Shown piece after piece: positions 32,656 through 44,384 of a DNA stretch of 64,000 nucleotides. The notes below the pieces were generated by a model. The model was not told the DNA's origin, did no database searches, and worked only from the letters and a program-made list of their open reading frames with translations. The stretch comes from Brassica napus (Eukaryota; Streptophyta; Magnoliopsida; Brassicales; Brassicaceae), in NCBI RefSeq assembly GCF_020379485.1, contig NC_063452.1, forward strand, positions 38,502,708-38,566,707, read 5' to 3'. A program made the translations under genes and the position numbers. Numbering within the stretch: the first letter of the stretch is position 1; the number at the start of each line of letters is the position of its first letter.

Positions 32656-33793
32656 ATGGGTGAGGCCAACTCGGCACTTCCGACTCTGGCCATGCATGAA
32701 GCTACTCCAACCTTCGTCGTCGAGTTTCTTTCTTTCAAAGAGAGACTGTCCAGACGCAGTGTCGAGAAGGAAGGGGGTCGGATTCAGCCTGAGGTGCCGG
32801 CTATCCTTTCTTCGCCTGCAATGTCGACCTCGGCTGGAGGAAACAAGTCCCTTGGTTATGCCACGCCCCTCGCAGAATCGGCCATGGTTCCTGTTCAAGT
32901 TCCAGAGGTCTGGGCTTAACCCTCGGGCTCTTCGACCACACCAGTCCCAGCTCCTAAGGAGGAGAAGGTGACGGAGTTCGTCCTAGGGCTTCCCGCGTCC
33001 AGTGCTACTCCTTTGACCAAAAGTCGCAAGAGGACTGGCGCTGCAACCGAGACCGTCAAGAAGATGAGATGTACCGCTGGCGCGGAAGGGGAGCCCTCGG
33101 GACCTTTGTCGCAACATCGTGTCAAGGTTTGTTTTGACTATTTTCAGCATAAGCCACCTTGTTCTACGATTATCCTGACCCTTATTTCATGTATAGTTTG
33201 TATCCCTGATTGACAGGATGCTCAGCGACTGCGGATAAGAGATAGAGCGTTCGACAAGGGGCCTGGCTGAATCCCGAGAGGCATTGAAACAAGCCGAGGC
33301 CGCGTTGAAATCTACTGAAGCTGCTCGTGCTGCTGAGCTCTCTCAGCTGGAGGTTTGGGTCAGCGATCTCGAGCGGGACCTCGGAAAGTCGGCGAGTGCA
33401 TTGTTCAAGCTGAAGAAAGAGAAGAAGAGCGAGGCTTCCGAAGTCCGTCGTCTCCAGTGTGAAATTCAGAACCGAGAAGAGTCGAGGACTGTTGTTTTGA
33501 GGGATGATTTTCACGCTCGCCTGACGAGGATGGCTGTTCTGTTTGATTCCCTCATGGCAGTCCGTGAGAAGGACCTGGGTCTGGCGAGCGTTGAGGGAAG
33601 CCTGAACGAGATCCACCTGCTCGAAGGTGACATGGCACCGACTCTGGACTCCGAAGAAGCCAGGCTGTTGTCTCGCAAGGAGGAGTTGAAGGCTTCCGGC
33701 GGGGACTTCGGCTCGATCCTCTCTCAGCTGCAGTTTGAGTGCACCCTCACGCCGTGTTCGGGAGAGACCGAGGGGCAAGGCCCCATGGCTTAA
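32656..33793 (+). pseudogene. Tat-1 antisense ORF (spliced, broken)
   Basis: Runs opposite to gag-pol, between pol and 3' LTR. Exon 1 32656-33126 starts MGEANSALPTLAMHEATP and contains VEFLSFKERLSRR; a TAA interrupts at 32917-32919. A GT-AG intron (33127-33216, G|GTTTGT...GACAG) follows. Exon 2 from 33217 contains a frameshift near 33,255, then is open to 33,793 with a charged coiled-coil (LEVWVSDLERDLGKSASAL, KKEKKSEASEVRRLQCEI). It is homologous along its length to 47881-49179 in Tat-2. Antisense ORFs in this position are known for Tat-lineage elements; their function is unknown. Confidence 0.78.
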
Positions 33794-35061
33794 GAAGGTG
33801 GAGATGTGGCGAGCCGGAGAGGAAACAACGAAGCGGCCGAGGGAGGCGATGGCTGGGAGGTTAGGATGAAGGTGGTGCTCCGAGGAGTGCTTAGGGTAAC
33901 GATCCTTTCGGGGATTTTTTTTTTTTTTGTTTTGGCCTGTTTGTGAGGCCACAGTTTGCATGTTTCGGGACTGGCCGTTGGTGGCTTTGAATCCCTGCCC
34001 TTGTTAGGGATTTTTGTATAATGCTTGGCTCAATCTATAAAACCTTTTCGGCTTATTATAAATCGAGAGAACTCCTGGTTTTTCGAAGTTAGAGGGCGAA
34101 GGAGTGAGTTGTCGTCTGTTGAGCGCACAGCTTTTACTTTGTGCGAGGACTCGTGAAAACGTATAGACTTAAGTGAAGAGACAAGTTTTGGGATCTCATA
34201 TCGGGATGTCGATATTATGCCTTTGAGATGTCAGGATCCAGCAAGACTGGGTTTAGGGCAAGACCTAGGTTTACTTTTGGACTAAGGCTTTGCGATGACA
34301 AGTCGGCTTTCGTTTTGCCTGTTTGCGATTTCTACCTGATTCGTACCGATATAAAGTCCACGAAGTGTTATCGGCTTATATGACTTGTCTTGGCATGAAT
34401 CGAGCTACTTCCAAAGGTCGTTTGGAGGTGCTGGCCAAAATTTTGGATTTTCTTGTATAGCGCGCTATGGTATTCTTGTCGGATGCAAGAGAGCCTATCC
34501 TTTCGAGGGTGGCTAGTGTCTGTTTAGGACGTTAGGGTTCGTTTGTTGTGATCAGCAACAAAGAAGTGATGCCATTTTAAAGGCATTTTACCGTTAGAGG
34601 TATGTTGATTTTGGAAACAAGAGTGTTGTTTCCATAAGTGTTGGAAAGACTGTAACTTCAAGCGTGTTGCGACGTCTCACAGTGCCAGAAGTTAATCTTT
34701 TTGTGGTGAGCCGCGTTTTTCTCGCAGGCTTTTTACCAAGGATGCTTTTTTTTTTATGAGCATTCGTGGGTTTGTTGGTTTTAGCGTGATAGATGATTTA
34801 GGCGTTCTGGGTGAGTTCTGGACCGATGTTCTAGCCGTTTGTCGGATAGTGGGCTTAGCGATTGTAGCGTTGCGTTTTTTTTCGGTAAAAAGTTTCGAAA
34901 AGATTGACTTTTTGAAAGTTGTGGGAGTATACGAGTATACTTACCTATTCCCCCCCCCTTTTTTTAAGATGGGGGGATAGCTGAACTCGCTGGGCGAGCT
35001 GCCTACGTACCCTTTCTTCGGGGATCAAGCCATCTCGTAGTTCTTTGGATCCACTTTACGA
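33794..35061. other. Tat-1 spacer between pol and antisense ORF, with internal purine tract
   Basis: No gene. Similar in order to 49,180-50,282 in Tat-2 (TGTTTAGGACGTT, GATCAGCAACGAA, GGGTTTAGGGCAAGACCTAGG). At 34,925-34,978 a GTATAC inverted pair (GTATACGAGTATAC) is followed by C9T7, i.e. AAAAAAAGGGGGGGGG in element orientation, which resembles a second polypurine tract. Then TGCCTACGTACCC with GGGGATCAAGCC at 34,999-35,030. Confidence 0.65.
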
Positions 35062-38000
35062 TTAGTGGTAGTATTTCTTAAGATGCATCGCGTTCCAGGT
35101 TCTTTGGATCTTGACGTCCTGCATGTTTTCGATTTGGTATGATCCTGGTCGGACTACCTTTATGACCTTGTATGGACCTTCCCAGTTTGCTCCCAGTTTT
35201 CCTGCGTTAAGTTCGGCAGTGTTTTGGAAGACTTTGCGAGGGACCAGGTCGCCTTCTTTGAACATTCGATGGCAAACGTTTGAGTTGTAGTATTTTGCGG
35301 CGGCGTGCTGGCAATTTTGGATTCGTGTGAGAGCTTGATCTCGCCGCTCGTTAATAAGATCGAGTTCGTCCAGCAGCATCGCGCTGTTAAGATCATCTCG
35401 TTCGGGGAGGAATCTTCTCCGTAATCCGGGAAATTCTACTTCTGCGAGGATTATACATTCCGTTCCGTAAACGCGGGCGAATGGGGTTTCACCCGTAGCC
35501 CGTCTCGGGGTCGTACGATGCGACCAAAGAACTCCTTCGAGCTCTTCTGCCCATCGCCCCTTTTTGGCTTCTAAGCTTTTTTTTAACCCGTCGAGGACGG
35601 TTTTGTTGATGGTCTCTGCCTGGCCATTGCACTGCAGATATCTGGGAGTCGACTTGTTCAGTCGTATCTTCCACTTCTCGCAGAATGCTTCGAATCGGGT
35701 AGAGATGAACTGAGATCCGTTGTCTGTCAGAATTTCTTAAGGGACCCTGTGTCTGGTGATGATGTTCTTCTATACGAAGTTCTCGACTTGTACGTCTTTG
35801 ATACTTGTGTAGGAATCTGCCTCTACCCACTTTGAGAAGAAATCCGTGAGGACCAGGAGGAAGCGTTTTTGCTTCGAGTCAAGTAATGGCCCGATGATAT
35901 CCATGGACCATTGCATGAAGGGATACGGAGACGAGATGGACGAGAGGACTTCCGCAGGTTGATGGATTGTCGGCGCGTGCCTTTGGCATTTTTTGCACTT
36001 ACGTGCGTACTTCTCGCAGTCTTTGATCATAGTTGGCCAGTAATAACCATGGCGTTTTATTTATACGGCGAGAGATCTTTCGCCGGAGTGGTTCCCACAT
36101 GATCCGGAATGAACCTCCTCCATTACTCTTCTTGCTTTTTTTCCTTCGGCGCAGGTCATGAGTGGGCCGGAGAATCTCCATTTGTAGATTTCTCCTTCTA
36201 CCGTTACATATCGTGCGGCATGGGTCTTGATTTTACGGGCCGCCCATTTCTCAGTGGGAAGCGTTCCGTTGATTATGTATGCTCGGATTGGCTCTAGCCA
36301 TGGGCTGTCGCAGCCATATTCCGACTGATCCACGTTTTCTTCTGGTGGGTCTTCGACTTCCTCCGCATTTTTGATTTGTGCTCGAATCAGATTGGCGATC
36401 ACTGGTGGTCCGATGCTTGGGTGTTCGATGAACTCTACGGGGACTACTCGTCTTAGTCCAGAATCCGAACTTGATGCGAGTACGGCCAAGGCATCCGCCT
36501 AAGTGTTTTCCGAGCGAGGAATCCTAGTGAGGGCGAAGTGGTTGAAGACTCGGGAGAGGTCTTGGATGAGTTTTAGATATGCATCCATTCTTTCGTCCCT
36601 CGCTTCGTATTCTCCGCTGTACTGATTTGCGACTAACTGAGAGTCACAGTAAGCGTGAATGTTGCGGATCTTAAGCCCATGGGCTAATCGTAATCCTGCG
36701 ACGAGTGCTTCATATTCAGCCTCGTTATTCTACGCATGGAATTCCAATCGGAACGACTGTTCCAAGACTTTGTCGGTCGGAGACGTGAGCCGGATTCTGA
36801 TCCTGGATCCTTGTTTGGACGATAATTCATCGACGTGAAGGATCCAAGTTGAGTCCGGTTCCGTGTTTGTCATATCCCCCGTGGGCAATTCTACCAAGAA
36901 GTCCGCTAGTACTTGAGATTTTTCGCAGGTTCTTGGGCGGTACTCCACGTCGAACTCGCTTAGTTCGATTGCCCATTTTGCGAGTCGTCCTGACTGACTC
37001 GGACTGTGCAAGATCGTTCGCAGGGGGAAGGTGGTGAGGATTATTATGGTATGCGACTGAAAGTACGGCCGGAGTTTCCTAGCCGATGTCACAACTGCGA
37101 ATGCTAGTCTCCATCAGGGGATACCGGGTCTCAGCGTCCAGTAACGTTTTGCTTATGTAGAAGATTGGTTTTTTCTCACCGCGTTCCTCTCTAATCAAAA
37201 CGCCGCTTACCGCTGTTGTGGAGACTGCGATGTACAGGAACAAGGGTTCTCCCTCCACTGGTTTTGCGAGGACGGGAGGAGTGGCCAGGTAACGTTTTAG
37301 CTGTTGGAAAGATTTCTCACATTCCTCCGACCATTCGAACTTCTTATTCCCTTTCAGCGTGTCGTAGAAAGGAAGACACTTATCCGTCGAGCGCGAGATG
37401 AAACGGTTCAAGGCCGCGACTCTTCCGGTTAGCCTTTGGACTTCCCGTTTCGTCTTTGGCGAGACCATCTCTATTAACGCGTTTATCTGCTTAGGATTGG
37501 CTTCGATCCCACGACACGTGACTAGGTACCCGAGAAATTCTCCTGATGCCACCGTAAATCTACATTATGCATAGTTCAGTTTCATGTTGTGGGCGTTAAG
37601 TCTTGCAAAACACTCCTCCAAATGGGAGACGTGGTCGTGCTCGTCAAGAGACTTTACGAGCATGTCATCGATGTATACCTCCATAGTCTTGTCGAGCTGT
37701 TCGGAGAAAATTTGATTGACAAGTCGCTGGTAAGTGGCGCCTGCATTCTTGAGACCGAAAGGCATTACTTTGTAGCAATATGTTCCCCGATCGGTGATGA
37801 ACGCAGTTTTCTCACGATCATCGGGATTCATCATGATCTGATTGTACCCGGAGAAGGCATCCATAAATGATAAGAGTTTGTTCCCTGCTGTTGCTTCGAC
37901 CAGTCGGTCGATGTGCGGGAGTGGGAAGCAATCCTTTGGACAGGCCTTGTTGAGATCGGTGAAAACGACGCATACACGCCATTTTTTGTTTAGCGAGCCA

Positions 38001-38998
38001 GTCTAGATACCTAACTTCTGTTATTGATCCAACCTTCAGGAGTCTTTCGACTACCTCATTTACCGCGGTGGCACGCTCCGGTCCTAGCTTCCGCCTTTTT
38101 TGTTTGACGGGTTTGTAGGTCGGAACGATGTTAAGCTCATGACACGTTATGCCGATATCGATCCCATGCATATCTTCCGCGGCCCAAGCGAACGCATTGA
38201 GGTTCTTTTTGCGACAGGCGATGAGCTCTGTCTTTAGTGGCTCGCGGAGGTTGGCTCCAATCTCGACGCATCGTTCTGGAGAGGATTCGTCTAGCCAGAT
38301 CGAAATTACCGGTTCGCAAGTCGGTTCGCGCTTCCCTTCTAGGGCTTCGGCCCTTTGAGAATGCCAGAAGACTCCCGAGTCTCGTTCCGGGGCGTTCTCA
38401 TCGAGAGTCAGCTTTCTTTTCTTTTTATGGGAAGTTTCGATCGCAAAGTTCTTTCTTTTTAACTCGGCGGCAAAACATACTTGCGACATCCTGCGGTCTC
38501 CTTGTATAGTTTCGACTCCACGAGGGGTTGGAAACTTAAGGCACAGATGGAATGTCGAAGGGATCACTCGCATGGAATTCAGCCATTGAGTACCGACGAT
38601 CGCGTTGTACGATGTTGGGTGGTCGATGACTAAGAATTCCGTGACTTTGATGACGCTCCCGGCTTTAACAACGAGGTCAATCGAGCCGAGAGTCATAGTA
38701 GCATCTCCCGAGAGTCCGAATATCGGGCTGGGTCCTTCCGTAATGGTGCACAGATCGATCTTCATTCTTTCGAGGGTGCTTTTGTAGATAAAATTGGCCG
38801 AGCATCCGGTGTCGACCAACACTCTCGTTACGTCGATGTCCTGGATCGTCAGCTCGATGACAAGGAGATCGTTGTGGGGTTTGGCCTGATCGGCCGTTGC
38901 CCGGTCCTTGAAAGAAACGACATTGTTAGCTGCTGGAGCGGACATCCTGTGTCTTTTATCGTTTAGTGATTTTTGAGTTAGAGAATTCGTCCTCCCCC
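35062..38998 (-). pseudogene. Tat-1 pol polyprotein (PR-RT-RH-aRH-IN), multiply broken
   Basis: Protease starts just after the primer site: VTRVLVDTGCSANFI carries the DTG motif. RT is frameshifted at about 37,985 where around 20 bases of the NPVVVKKKNG block are missing; it continues with FMDAFSGYNQIMMNPDD, MPFGLKNAGATYQR and YIDDMLVKS, so the YxDD motif is intact. A TAA at 37565-37567 and a 2-bp loss near 37,105 follow. The second, archaeal-type RNase H reads LHVDELSSKQGSRIRIRL where the family has HVDGSS. Integrase has [33 protein letters not shown] and NGQAE, with stops at several sites, and ends RTWNAMHLKKYYH-stop at 35,062. Confidence 0.9.
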
Positions 38999-39013
38999 CT
39001 CCTTCTAGCGCCA
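38996..39013 (-). other. Tat-1 primer-binding site
   Basis: Three bases inside the 5' LTR, the minus strand reads TGGCGCTAGAAGGAGGGG, starting TGG as a tRNA-complementary primer site should. Identical in Tat-2 at 56,615-56,632. I could not assign the tRNA with certainty. Confidence 0.7.
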
Positions 39014-39016
39014 AAC

Positions 39017-39946
39017 TGTGGGAACCAAAATTCACACCGTCAATTATAATAAATAATAAAGGAGGAAAACCGAGTGAACCAGTTTTTCCTTGAAGGTCCG
39101 AATTCTCAGCGTAATCACTTTAGAACGATAAAAAGATAGATAATCGATCAGAGGCGTTTTATTGAGATATGCTAACTGTCGGAACAACAGGACAAGAGGC
39201 GGCCAAGACGTCCTAAGCCTTGTCGTGCTAGTCTAACCATCTAAGCCCTAAGTTCTCTAAGCTAGCAGGAGTTCTCTAAGTTTAAATTCTCAGATCCCCT
39301 TTTCTTCTGCTCCTGCTCTCCTTATATAGTCGCTCTAGGTCGGTGGCCCATCCTTTGCCTTCGGGCCCAAGTCTATCTCTTTTGGGAATATTCCATTTTT
39401 CGTCGATCTTGATAGTTATCCTCGAATCTTTACATTTATCTTTGGAAACTGAGCATTTATCGTATTTCTGCGAGTTAGGACAAACCGTCATAACCTTTAT
39501 GGGCTCGAATCCCTTCTGAGAGCGTATATGGGCCTCAAGACCAGTTTGGATCCTTGCGGACCATTCTTAGGCTTTTGGGCGTTTATACGATTTCTCGGTT
39601 TTAGTCATAAAACTTCGAGAATAACTTTAATCAAAACGAAACGAGAAGTATATGGTCCCGAAGGTCGGATATCACAGCTATACGGATGATACGGGATTCG
39701 AAGTAAGTCGGACAGGCCGGGATCAGGTCGAACTCGCCGGCGAGCTGACTGACGTGATGGTTGAACTCGCCGGGCGAGTGCAACCACACGACGGTTCAGC
39801 GTGATGGTTCAACTCTCTGGCGTGATGGCCTTTGTGCGGGATTCGCTCGTTCGTTCAGTTCCGATCTTTCTTTCAGTGAATGTTTTGCGAGAAATTCGTG
39901 AATAAGAAATAATCATAGCCGTTGATTTCGAAATAACCATTTTTGA
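39017..39946 (-). repeat. Tat-1 5' LTR, truncated at its outer end
   Basis: Begins TGTGGGAACC at 39017, nearly identical to 31431 onward. It has a TATA box at 39,321-39,330 and only a short palindrome array. It stops after CCATTTTTGA at 39946, lacking the final CCCCAACA. Confidence 0.88.
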
Positions 39947-40552
39947 TTGTTGGGGGGTGCAACAGATGCCAACGAAGAGGAAAAATCAGCAAAAGACATG
40001 AAATGGAACATAAGTCTATTCTAAAAGTAGAAATGTTTGATTGTTGGGGGATAGACTTCATGGGTCCTTTCCCTTCCTCATACGGGAACAAATATATCCT
40101 AGTCGCTGTTGATTATGTATCAAAATGGGTCGAAGCGGTAGCTTCCCCAACAAATGACGCGTCTGTAGTTATAAAGCTTTTCAAAAGCATTATCTTCCCG
40201 AGATTTGGAATTCTCCGAGTACTCATAAGTGCCGGTGGATCCCATTTCATCAACAAAACTTTTGACGGATTACTTAAGAAGAACGGAGTGCACCATAGAG
40301 TTGCTATACCCTACCATCCACAGAGAAAGCAGACAAGTAGAAGTCTCAAATCGACAGATCAAAGAAATCTTAGAAAAGACTGTAGGAACCTCTATGAGAG
40401 ATTGGTCTAGGAAACTGGACAATGCACTCTGGGCCTACCAGACTGCATTCAAAACTCCATTAGGAACGACCGCATTTCACCTACCCTACGGAAAATCCTG
40501 CCACTTGCCGGTTTAGCTAGAACACAAGGTAGCATGAGCTATAAATTATTAA
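39947..40552 (+). pseudogene. Athila integrase core, damaged
   Basis: Continues the integrase interrupted at 31,430: [16 protein letters not shown], then [20 protein letters not shown] with the first catalytic Asp and [11 protein letters not shown]. The second catalytic Asp is replaced by Ala in LISAGGSHF (family SDGGSHF). A frameshift at about 40,325 (YHPQ) moves the Glu-containing [14 protein letters not shown] block to another frame. It ends in [17 protein letters not shown]. Confidence 0.88.
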
Positions 40553-41040
40553 ATTTCGACATCAAACCAGCTGCCGAGAGGAGACTCATGCAGCTTAACG
40601 AGCTGGATGAAATAAGACATTTATCCTAGGAGAGTTCAAAGATATATAAAGAAAAGAGGAAAGCATATCACGATAAAAAGATCGTCTCTAGGCACTTTTA
40701 ACCAAATGATCAAGTGCTGCTGTATAACTCTCGGCTTACGCTGTTTCTCGGAAAACTCCAATCTTGTTGGTCAGGTCCTTTCACTGTTGTGGATGTCAAA
40801 TCTTATGGAGCTATTACACTTATAAACGATAAAGGAGAAGAATTCACAGTGAAAGGTCAATGAGTAAAACATTATTGGGCTAAACCGCCAATTAGCAGGC
40901 CTTTGAACTTAGGCCTTCTTCATGATAATTAGACAGATCGAACCTCGAGTCAAGCTCAAGAATTAAAATAAGAGCTAAATGGGAGACAACCCATTTATAG
41001 TCTTAGGATATTTAGGATTTCGTTTAAAAAAAACTAATTA
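40553..41040 (+). pseudogene. Athila integrase C-terminus, many stops
   Basis: Translatable only across stops: [37 protein letters not shown] and [16 protein letters not shown], the chromatin-proximal end of Athila integrase. It ends near 40,960; the stretch to 41,040 has no coding signal. Confidence 0.75.
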
Positions 41041-41597
41041 GACGAAAACATAACGGCTGTCGATCGACGAAGATACCTCTTCATCGATCGACGGGAAATG
41101 AAAAACCACGAGCTCATTTAAGTCGACATTAAGTCGACACTCACACAAACCCGAAAATCGGACGATTCTTGCGCCCAATCCACTCGATTTTCAACTCTCT
41201 ATCCGTTTAGATCACTTGGCCCACGAATCAACATGGTATGAACACGAAATTTCCTAAATTTTCGTTCTTGTTAGGGTTGAGATAAAAATGAACTAGAACC
41301 GAGATTTTAGGGCGTATATCGATCGATTTGTGTTTATGGAATGATAGAATAGGGATTACGGATCGATTCAACTGATTATATATGCTATGCAAATTGAATT
41401 GCATCGAATGGGTTTTTGCAGGTTCTCACGATGGAGATATCGATAGATGATACCCATTTACATCGATCGATTTTATTACTGAAATGTCGATCGACATCGA
41501 CACAAATCTATCGATCGATATGGACAACTACACCATCGAACTTCACTGATTTCGTATATTTGTCTCTGAACTTTGTTTACAGATGCACGAAAGGAGA
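41041..41597 (+). other. Spacer before ATHILA ORF with TCGATCGA motifs
   Basis: Non-coding; carries TGTCGATCGACG and CATCGATCGACGG (41,048-41,095), ATATCGATCGATTTG (about 41,318) and three more copies at 41,460-41,520. Contains a possible splice acceptor TTTTTGCAG at 41,412-41,420, which would fit expression of the downstream ORF from a spliced subgenomic RNA; this is inference. Confidence 0.6.
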
Positions 41598-43076
41598 ATG
41601 AAGAGGAGAGTTGACACCGGCAGCACCAGCACAGCTCCACCCCCACCACGTCCGCGACCAACACCCTTGGCCAAGAGAGCACGAGGACGTCCCCATCCCA
41701 CTCTTTGACCACTTCGCTAACCCTCGCACTGCAGCCAAGAGCTCGGAATGCAGAAACTGTGTGATCACAGACACGTGGGACGACTATGACAGCATATTCT
41801 ACACTGAGTGGCTGAAGGTTTCCATCGAGCCAAAGAGATTCATCGACCCGGACGTGATTAGACTGCTGGGCATCAGATCGGACCTCGAGGACATGTTCGT
41901 GGAGCTGGGTATGGGGCACGTGGCCACTAAACCACAGGTTCTCTACCCGGAGCTGGTCCGTCAGTTCATGGCCACGATGCAGGTCTACTACACCCATGAG
42001 ACAAGGAGAGCGAGCGAGGGTATCTTGACCTTCTTCATCCGTGACATCCGCTACAGAGTCCCTCTCTCAGCTCTCAGCACCATCTACGGGTTCCAGAACA
42101 TGGAGCTTCAGCACAACGTAGTACCCGGCTTCGCAGGGAGATCACACTATTGGGAGCACATAGCTGCTGGTGTTTTTAACTCCGGCTCGGCTCTTCAGAC
42201 GGAGATCTGTCACCCGATTCTGCGCTACTTCATGAAGGTCCTTGCCAACACTCTGTTGTGCAAGATGGAACCTAGTAAGGTTCGGGTGCAGGAGCTCACA
42301 TTAGTCTACTACGCGGTGAGGAGCTTGGTTCAAATGGAGGACATTGAGGAGCCCGTGGACGCCACATGGCCTAACCTAGGAGCCCTTTCCGCTGAGCATC
42401 TCGTCAAGCTCGAGATGAAGCCGTTCCAGTCATCGGGAACGAAGAAGGAGACGGTCGGGAGTCTACTTACACCGATCTTCAGACACTGCAGGATACCATT
42501 AGATGATGCTGCGATGGATGACCAGCTCCTCTACATGGATGCAGCGTACCTCACGAGCGCACAATGGCTCAAGGACAACCACTACTGGAGTTTCAGGGAT
42601 GAGGACGACATGCACTTGGTAAACCTACCCCATCGTGCACTCACGGACTTCTCAGCAGGCCTCGCCAGCATCCAGTTTCACCCCAACCAAAACCTCCTCC
42701 GTGCTCTATCGACCATGCCGCGCCGCTGCACCGTGCAGCGAGCTGGAGGACCTCAGCAGGGGCAGTCAGAGGCAGCACTTCCGTCATTCCCTCCCAGGCC
42801 AGACATCTCTACACGCCCTGAGGGAGATTTCCAGCGCGTAGTAGTTGATGCTCTCACCGCCATCTGGGGTAGAGTATCGAGATGTCGCTGTTCGAGAAGG
42901 AGGAGTGTGCGAGCAAGCTCACGATCAGCAGCAGGACCATCGACGAGACTATTGATGAGGATCTGTCCTCATGTTTCTATCCCTATCTTCTTTTCTTTTC
43001 TTCTGCTTTCGTACTATTAGGATTTATTCTCGGATTTATTATCTTATGTTATGACTGGAGTTTATATATTTGCTGA
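41598..43076 (+). pseudogene. ATHILA ORF (env-position protein), frameshifted at both ends
   Basis: Located where Athila elements carry an extra, sometimes called env-like, ORF between pol and 3' LTR. A long frame (41,602-43,020) is open for about 470 codons and includes the family-type phrases RASEGILTFFIRDIRYRV, PLSALSTIYGF and SGTKKETVGSLLTPIF. The likely ATG at 41598 (MKRRVDTGSTSTAPPPPRP) is in another frame and shifts into the main one near 41,700. At the 3' end, a frame at 42882-43076 contains a strongly hydrophobic segment FFSSAFVLLGFILGFIILC, a candidate membrane anchor, displaced from the main frame. Role unknown; no claim of infectivity. Confidence 0.8.
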
Positions 43077-44384
43077 TCTTGCATGTGTTTGGATTGTCTA
43101 ACATAGCTAACCTGGCTGACTGATACTCATATTGTGATGATTTAGACCCATCAATATGTTGCAGCAAGTACATAAATTTTCTCTCTGCGCCGTCGATCGA
43201 CAAAGAGCTGCTTACGTCGATCGACGGTAAGGCGTTTAGGTCGATCGATAAAGAGGTGCTTATGTCGATCGACATTCGAGACAGAAGGGTGCAAATATTC
43301 TTTTCTCTTGTCTAACATCTAACTTAGTACTTATGATTTATTCTCTAACCAATCTTAGACTGAATATCACTGCGAACAGTGAAATTTAAGTCTGGGTGAG
43401 GTATTTACCGATACTAGTTGGTTATATGATTTCTATATAAAAAAATATATATAAAAAAATATTTTATCGAGTCAAGAAGCGGATAATGAACTTCTTCAAA
43501 GTTTTCACTTGTTATCTAACCACTCTATAGCGCCACTCTTAGGATAACTAACTGCAGAAAGCACTATAGATACTAAAGTGGATTAACCTGTCAACTATGA
43601 CAACACTTGTGAGAATGTTTGAAGGAACCAATGCTGACATCCAACCTAATTTAACTCAACTCTGCTTGTCGTGGGGCTTGGTATACATTGGATCGGATCC
43701 CTCTTTCAGGTCTGAAAGGTATAATACTGTAAATTTTTGGTTTCCTTCTCTCCTCTTTCGGCTTTCAAAAAAAAAGATCGAAATGATTTCATGCGGTTTA
43801 GTGGGGTAGGAGTGTCTCCTGTGACCCCATTATTCTTCTCTAATGGAATGATCACACATCATTGGAAGTGAGAGGTAGGTACATTACCGATGACCCCACT
43901 ATTCGCCTACACTTTGCCAATGTAAGAAAAATCGAAAAGAAGACAAATAAGATGGACTGCATCAGCGTCATTATTCATTGGAATTGAGATAAAAGGATTC
44001 AGAGAAGAGAGATATAGGGAGAAAAGAAACCAGAATAAGACTACCTATTTACTCAGATACCTGCTTGGTTAAGTGTCCATGTGTCCTTTGATCGATACTC
44101 CCAAGATTTAGCCAACACTTTCATTTATGCAAGAAATGAGGTTAGTAGTGGAGAATGTCAGATAAGATCTGTTGAATTGTTGACAAGGTGAATTTGGTTG
44201 CTATACTAGGATAATGTATGATATGTTTCTAAAGTTTGGATTTCATTGATGTGGTTAGCAACATTATAGAAGTGATGATTTTAAGTTTTAACTCTGTGAT
44301 TCCCCGCTGTTTTCAAACCTCTCTCAGAGAGACTCCTCTATTATGTTTTGCTTGAAGACAAGCAAAAGAGTAATTCTGGGTAGT
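43077..44384 (+). other. Athila 3' non-coding region with polypurine tract
   Basis: Contains four TCGATCGA motifs at 43,190-43,275, an internal TTTAAGTCTGGGTGAGG (43,384-43,400), a short frame at 43597-43809 conserved in the other Athila copy, and just before the LTR the tract GAAGACAAGCAAAAGAGTAA then TTCTGGGTAGT. The matching region of the second copy is 62,161-63,242. Confidence 0.7.

Larger units (their letters stand above)
31431..39946 (-). mobile_element. Tat-lineage Ty3/gypsy element (Tat-1), gag-less, nested in Athila integrase
   Basis: 8.5-kb element in minus orientation. 3' LTR 31431-32552, polypurine tract next to it, antisense ORF 32656-33793, pol 38,998 to 35,062, primer-binding site, 5' LTR 39017-39946. 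LTR termini are TGTTGGGG...CCCACA on the minus strand. The layout PR-RT-RH-second RH-IN with an antisense ORF before the 3' LTR is that of the Tat lineage. Gag is almost absent. The right end has lost the last eight LTR bases (see findings), so no target duplication is preserved. Confidence 0.88.

Noticed and set aside
33182..33961. Minus-strand 259-codon frame over the Tat-1 antisense ORF
   Set aside because: Same strand as pol but without Tat domain similarity; the plus frame is the one conserved with Tat-2.
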